Assembly (NCBI RefSeq): GCF_000732925.1
Contig: NZ_CP008953.1
Span: 3,658,001 to 3,722,000, forward strand
DNA length: 64,000 bases
From: Amycolatopsis japonica
GTDB lineage: Bacteria > Actinomycetota > Actinomycetes > Mycobacteriales > Pseudonocardiaceae
Direction: 5' to 3'
The notes under the pieces were generated by a model, which was not told the DNA's origin, searched no databases, and was given only the letters and a program-made list of their open reading frames with translations. Positions within the stretch are counted from its first letter, which is position 1. Each line of letters opens with the position of its first letter. This document shows positions 62,595 to 64,000 of this stretch, one piece after another. The position numbers and the translations under genes are program-made.

Positions 62595-63929
62595 ATGTCG
62601 CGAATCCACAGACGCGTCAAGGCAGCCGTCGCCGTCGCCGTCGCCTTGGCCGCGGCACTGGCCGTCGGCTGTTCGTCCGGCACGGACGGCCCGGCCGCAG
62701 GGTCGCAGGACTCGGTCGACGCCGCGCTCAAGGCGGGCGGCACGATCACGTACTGGAGCTGGACGCCGTCCGCGAAGGACCAGGTGGCCGCGTTCGAGAA
62801 GGAATTCCCGAACGTCAAGGTCAACTACGTCAACGCCGGTACCAACAAGGAGCAGTACACCAAACTGCAGAACGCGATCAAGGCGGGCTCCGGGGCGCCG
62901 GACGTCGCGCAGATCGAGTACTACGCGTTGCCGCAGTTCGCGCTCACCGAGTCGCTGGCGAATCTCGACCAGTACGGCTTCGGGGCCTTCGAAAAGGACT
63001 ACGCGCCCTCGACCTGGTCCAGTGTCCGGGTGAATAACGGCCTATACGGCCTGCCGCAGGACTCCGGCCCGATGGCGCTGTTCTACAACAAAGAAGTCTT
63101 CGACGCCCATGGCATCGCCGTGCCGAAGACCTGGGACGAGTACGTCGCCGCGGCCAAGAAACTGCACACGGCCGACCCCGGCAAGTACCTCACCTCCGAC
63201 ACCGGCGACCCCGGCTTCGCCACCAGCATGATCTGGCAGGCGGGCGGGAAACCGTTCGCCGCCGACGGCCGGAACGTCAAGGTCGACCTGGCCGACCCGG
63301 GCACCAAGAAATGGACCGCCACCTGGAACCAGCTGGTCGAAGGCAAACTTCTCGCCCCGATCAAGGAGTGGTCCGACGACTGGTTCCGCGCACTCGGTGA
63401 CGGCACCATCGCCTCGCTGGTCACGGGCGCCTGGATGCCGGGCAACTTCAAATCCTCGGTCCCCGGCGGCGCGGGCAAATGGGCGGTGGCGCCGATGCCG
63501 ACCTACGACGGGCAGCCGGTCACCGCGGAGAACGGTGGCAGCACGCAGTCGGTGCTGAAGCAGAGCGGCAACCCGGCGCTGGCGGCGGCGTTCGTCCGGT
63601 GGCTCAACCACGGCAACGGGGTCAAGCCGTTCATCGCCAGCGGCGGTTTCCCGGCGACGACGGCCGACCTGAACTCGCCCGCCTTCCTCGACCAGGCCGA
63701 TCCCTACTTCGGCGGCCAGAAGATCAACCAGGTGCTCAACGACGCGTCGAAGAACGTCGCGAAGGGCTGGAGCTACCTGCCGTACCAGACCTACGCCAAC
63801 AGCGTCTTCAGCGACACCGTCGGCAAGGCCTACCTCGGCGGCACCTCGCTCGACGCCGGCTTGAACGCCTGGCAACAGGCGATCGTCGACTACGGCAACC
63901 AGCAGGGCTTCACCGTCAGCGCGGGGTGA
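62595..63929 (+). CDS. Sugar ABC transporter binding lipoprotein (MalE type)
   Basis: Solute receptor of the CUT1 system. The 444-residue precursor has a signal peptide and lipobox (LAVGCSSG, Cys about 27) and a family-1 binding-protein body (GTITYWSWTPSAKDQVAAFE, KAGSGAPDVAQIEYYALPQF, YGLPQDSGPMALFYNKEVFD). GAAAGGA precedes ATG 62595. Substrate specificity is unproven; the downstream GH51-like start suggests arabino-oligosaccharides. Confidence 0.92.
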   Translation: MSRIHRRVKAAVAVAVALAAALAVGCSSGTDGPAAGSQDSVDAALKAGGTITYWSWTPSAKDQVAAFEKEFPNVKVNYVNAGTNKEQYTKLQNAIKAGSGAPDVAQIEYYALPQFALTESLANLDQYGFGAFEKDYAPSTWSSVRVNNGLYGLPQDSGPMALFYNKEVFDAHGIAVPKTWDEYVAAAKKLHTADPGKYLTSDTGDPGFATSMIWQAGGKPFAADGRNVKVDLADPGTKKWTATWNQLVEGKLLAPIKEWSDDWFRALGDGTIASLVTGAWMPGNFKSSVPGGAGKWAVAPMPTYDGQPVTAENGGSTQSVLKQSGNPALAAAFVRWLNHGNGVKPFIASGGFPATTADLNSPAFLDQADPYFGGQKINQVLNDASKNVAKGWSYLPYQTYANSVFSDTVGKAYLGGTSLDAGLNAWQQAIVDYGNQQGFTVSAG

Positions 63930-63932
63930 GGC

Positions 63933-64000
63933 GTGGGCATCGAGATCGAAGCCGACGTTTCCGATGTGATCGGACCGGTACCGCGACGGCTGTTCGGCAC
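63933..64000 (+). CDS. Partial gene, probable GH51-type glycosidase start
   Basis: GTG 63933 opens a frame that runs off the window: about 22 residues, MGIEIEADVSDVIGPVPRRL then FGT. The ...RRLFGT ending is how the catalytic domains of GH51 (and GH79-like) enzymes begin. It lies 3 bases after the binding-protein stop, so it belongs to the same operon. No signal peptide is seen, suggesting an intracellular enzyme. Tentative. Confidence 0.5.
   Translation, partial: MGIEIEADVSDVIGPVPRRLFG

Overview
The window is high-GC actinobacterial DNA, with many GTG/TTG starts, G/C-rich third codon positions and short-overlap operons. It most resembles a soil saprophyte of the Pseudonocardiaceae (Amycolatopsis-like). 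That placement is an inference from gene content, codon use and the 45-bp hairpin repeats, not from a marker gene. I see no rRNA, tRNA, CRISPR array or intact insertion sequence.

Layout. (1) 1-15.6 kb: an L-arabinose/arabinogalactan operon. It encodes araB-araD-araA, a ChvE/Ggu-type sugar ABC importer, and three secreted glycosidases (GH51 arabinofuranosidase, GH43-AbfB, GH2 beta-galactosidase with a nested LamG). (2) 15.9-20.6 kb: small accessory genes (YbjN-like, zinc ribbon, 2-TM protein), a drug-type MFS pump, a decayed IS5-type transposase start and a 13E12/DUF222 HNH gene with an SOS-box-like site. (3) 21.1-32 kb: 4-hydroxyphenylacetate/homoprotocatechuate catabolism. The leftward operon is FAH-RraA fusion, GntR, hpaE, hpaD, hpaH, hpaI, with a divergent symporter; a separate IclR-hpaC-hpaB unit makes homoprotocatechuate. 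(4) 32.2-36.5 kb: two convergent units of unusual nucleotide-handling genes (HIT, ThiL/PurM-like, 2TM-GAF-like, methyltransferase; CMP-kinase-like, HIT) with TTA and other rare codons. This is the best candidate for an undescribed system.

(5) 37.1-42.3 kb: furA-katG, an NTF2-like protein and two secreted propeller-like proteins. (6) 42.4-45.9 kb: alkane hydroxylase fused to rubredoxin, with ferredoxin, ferredoxin reductase and a TetR regulator; a striking 15-bp inverted repeat flanks its promoter. (7) 45.9-49.6 kb: small singletons and a divergent ArsR-type regulator/MFS pair. (8) 49.6-59.6 kb: two P450s sharing one ferredoxin and reductase, with a TetR regulator and divergent DHA2 pump, then an MMPL transporter with a divergent MarR and an NAD-binding/SRPBCC protein. 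(9) 59.7-64 kb: a LacI regulator divergent from a second (MalEFG-type) sugar ABC importer whose operon runs into a probable GH51 gene cut by the window end.

Together the window looks like a catabolic archipelago (plant arabinogalactan, aromatic acids, alkanes, P450 substrates). Each block carries its own local regulator, and several have recognisable operators in the divergent intergenic regions.
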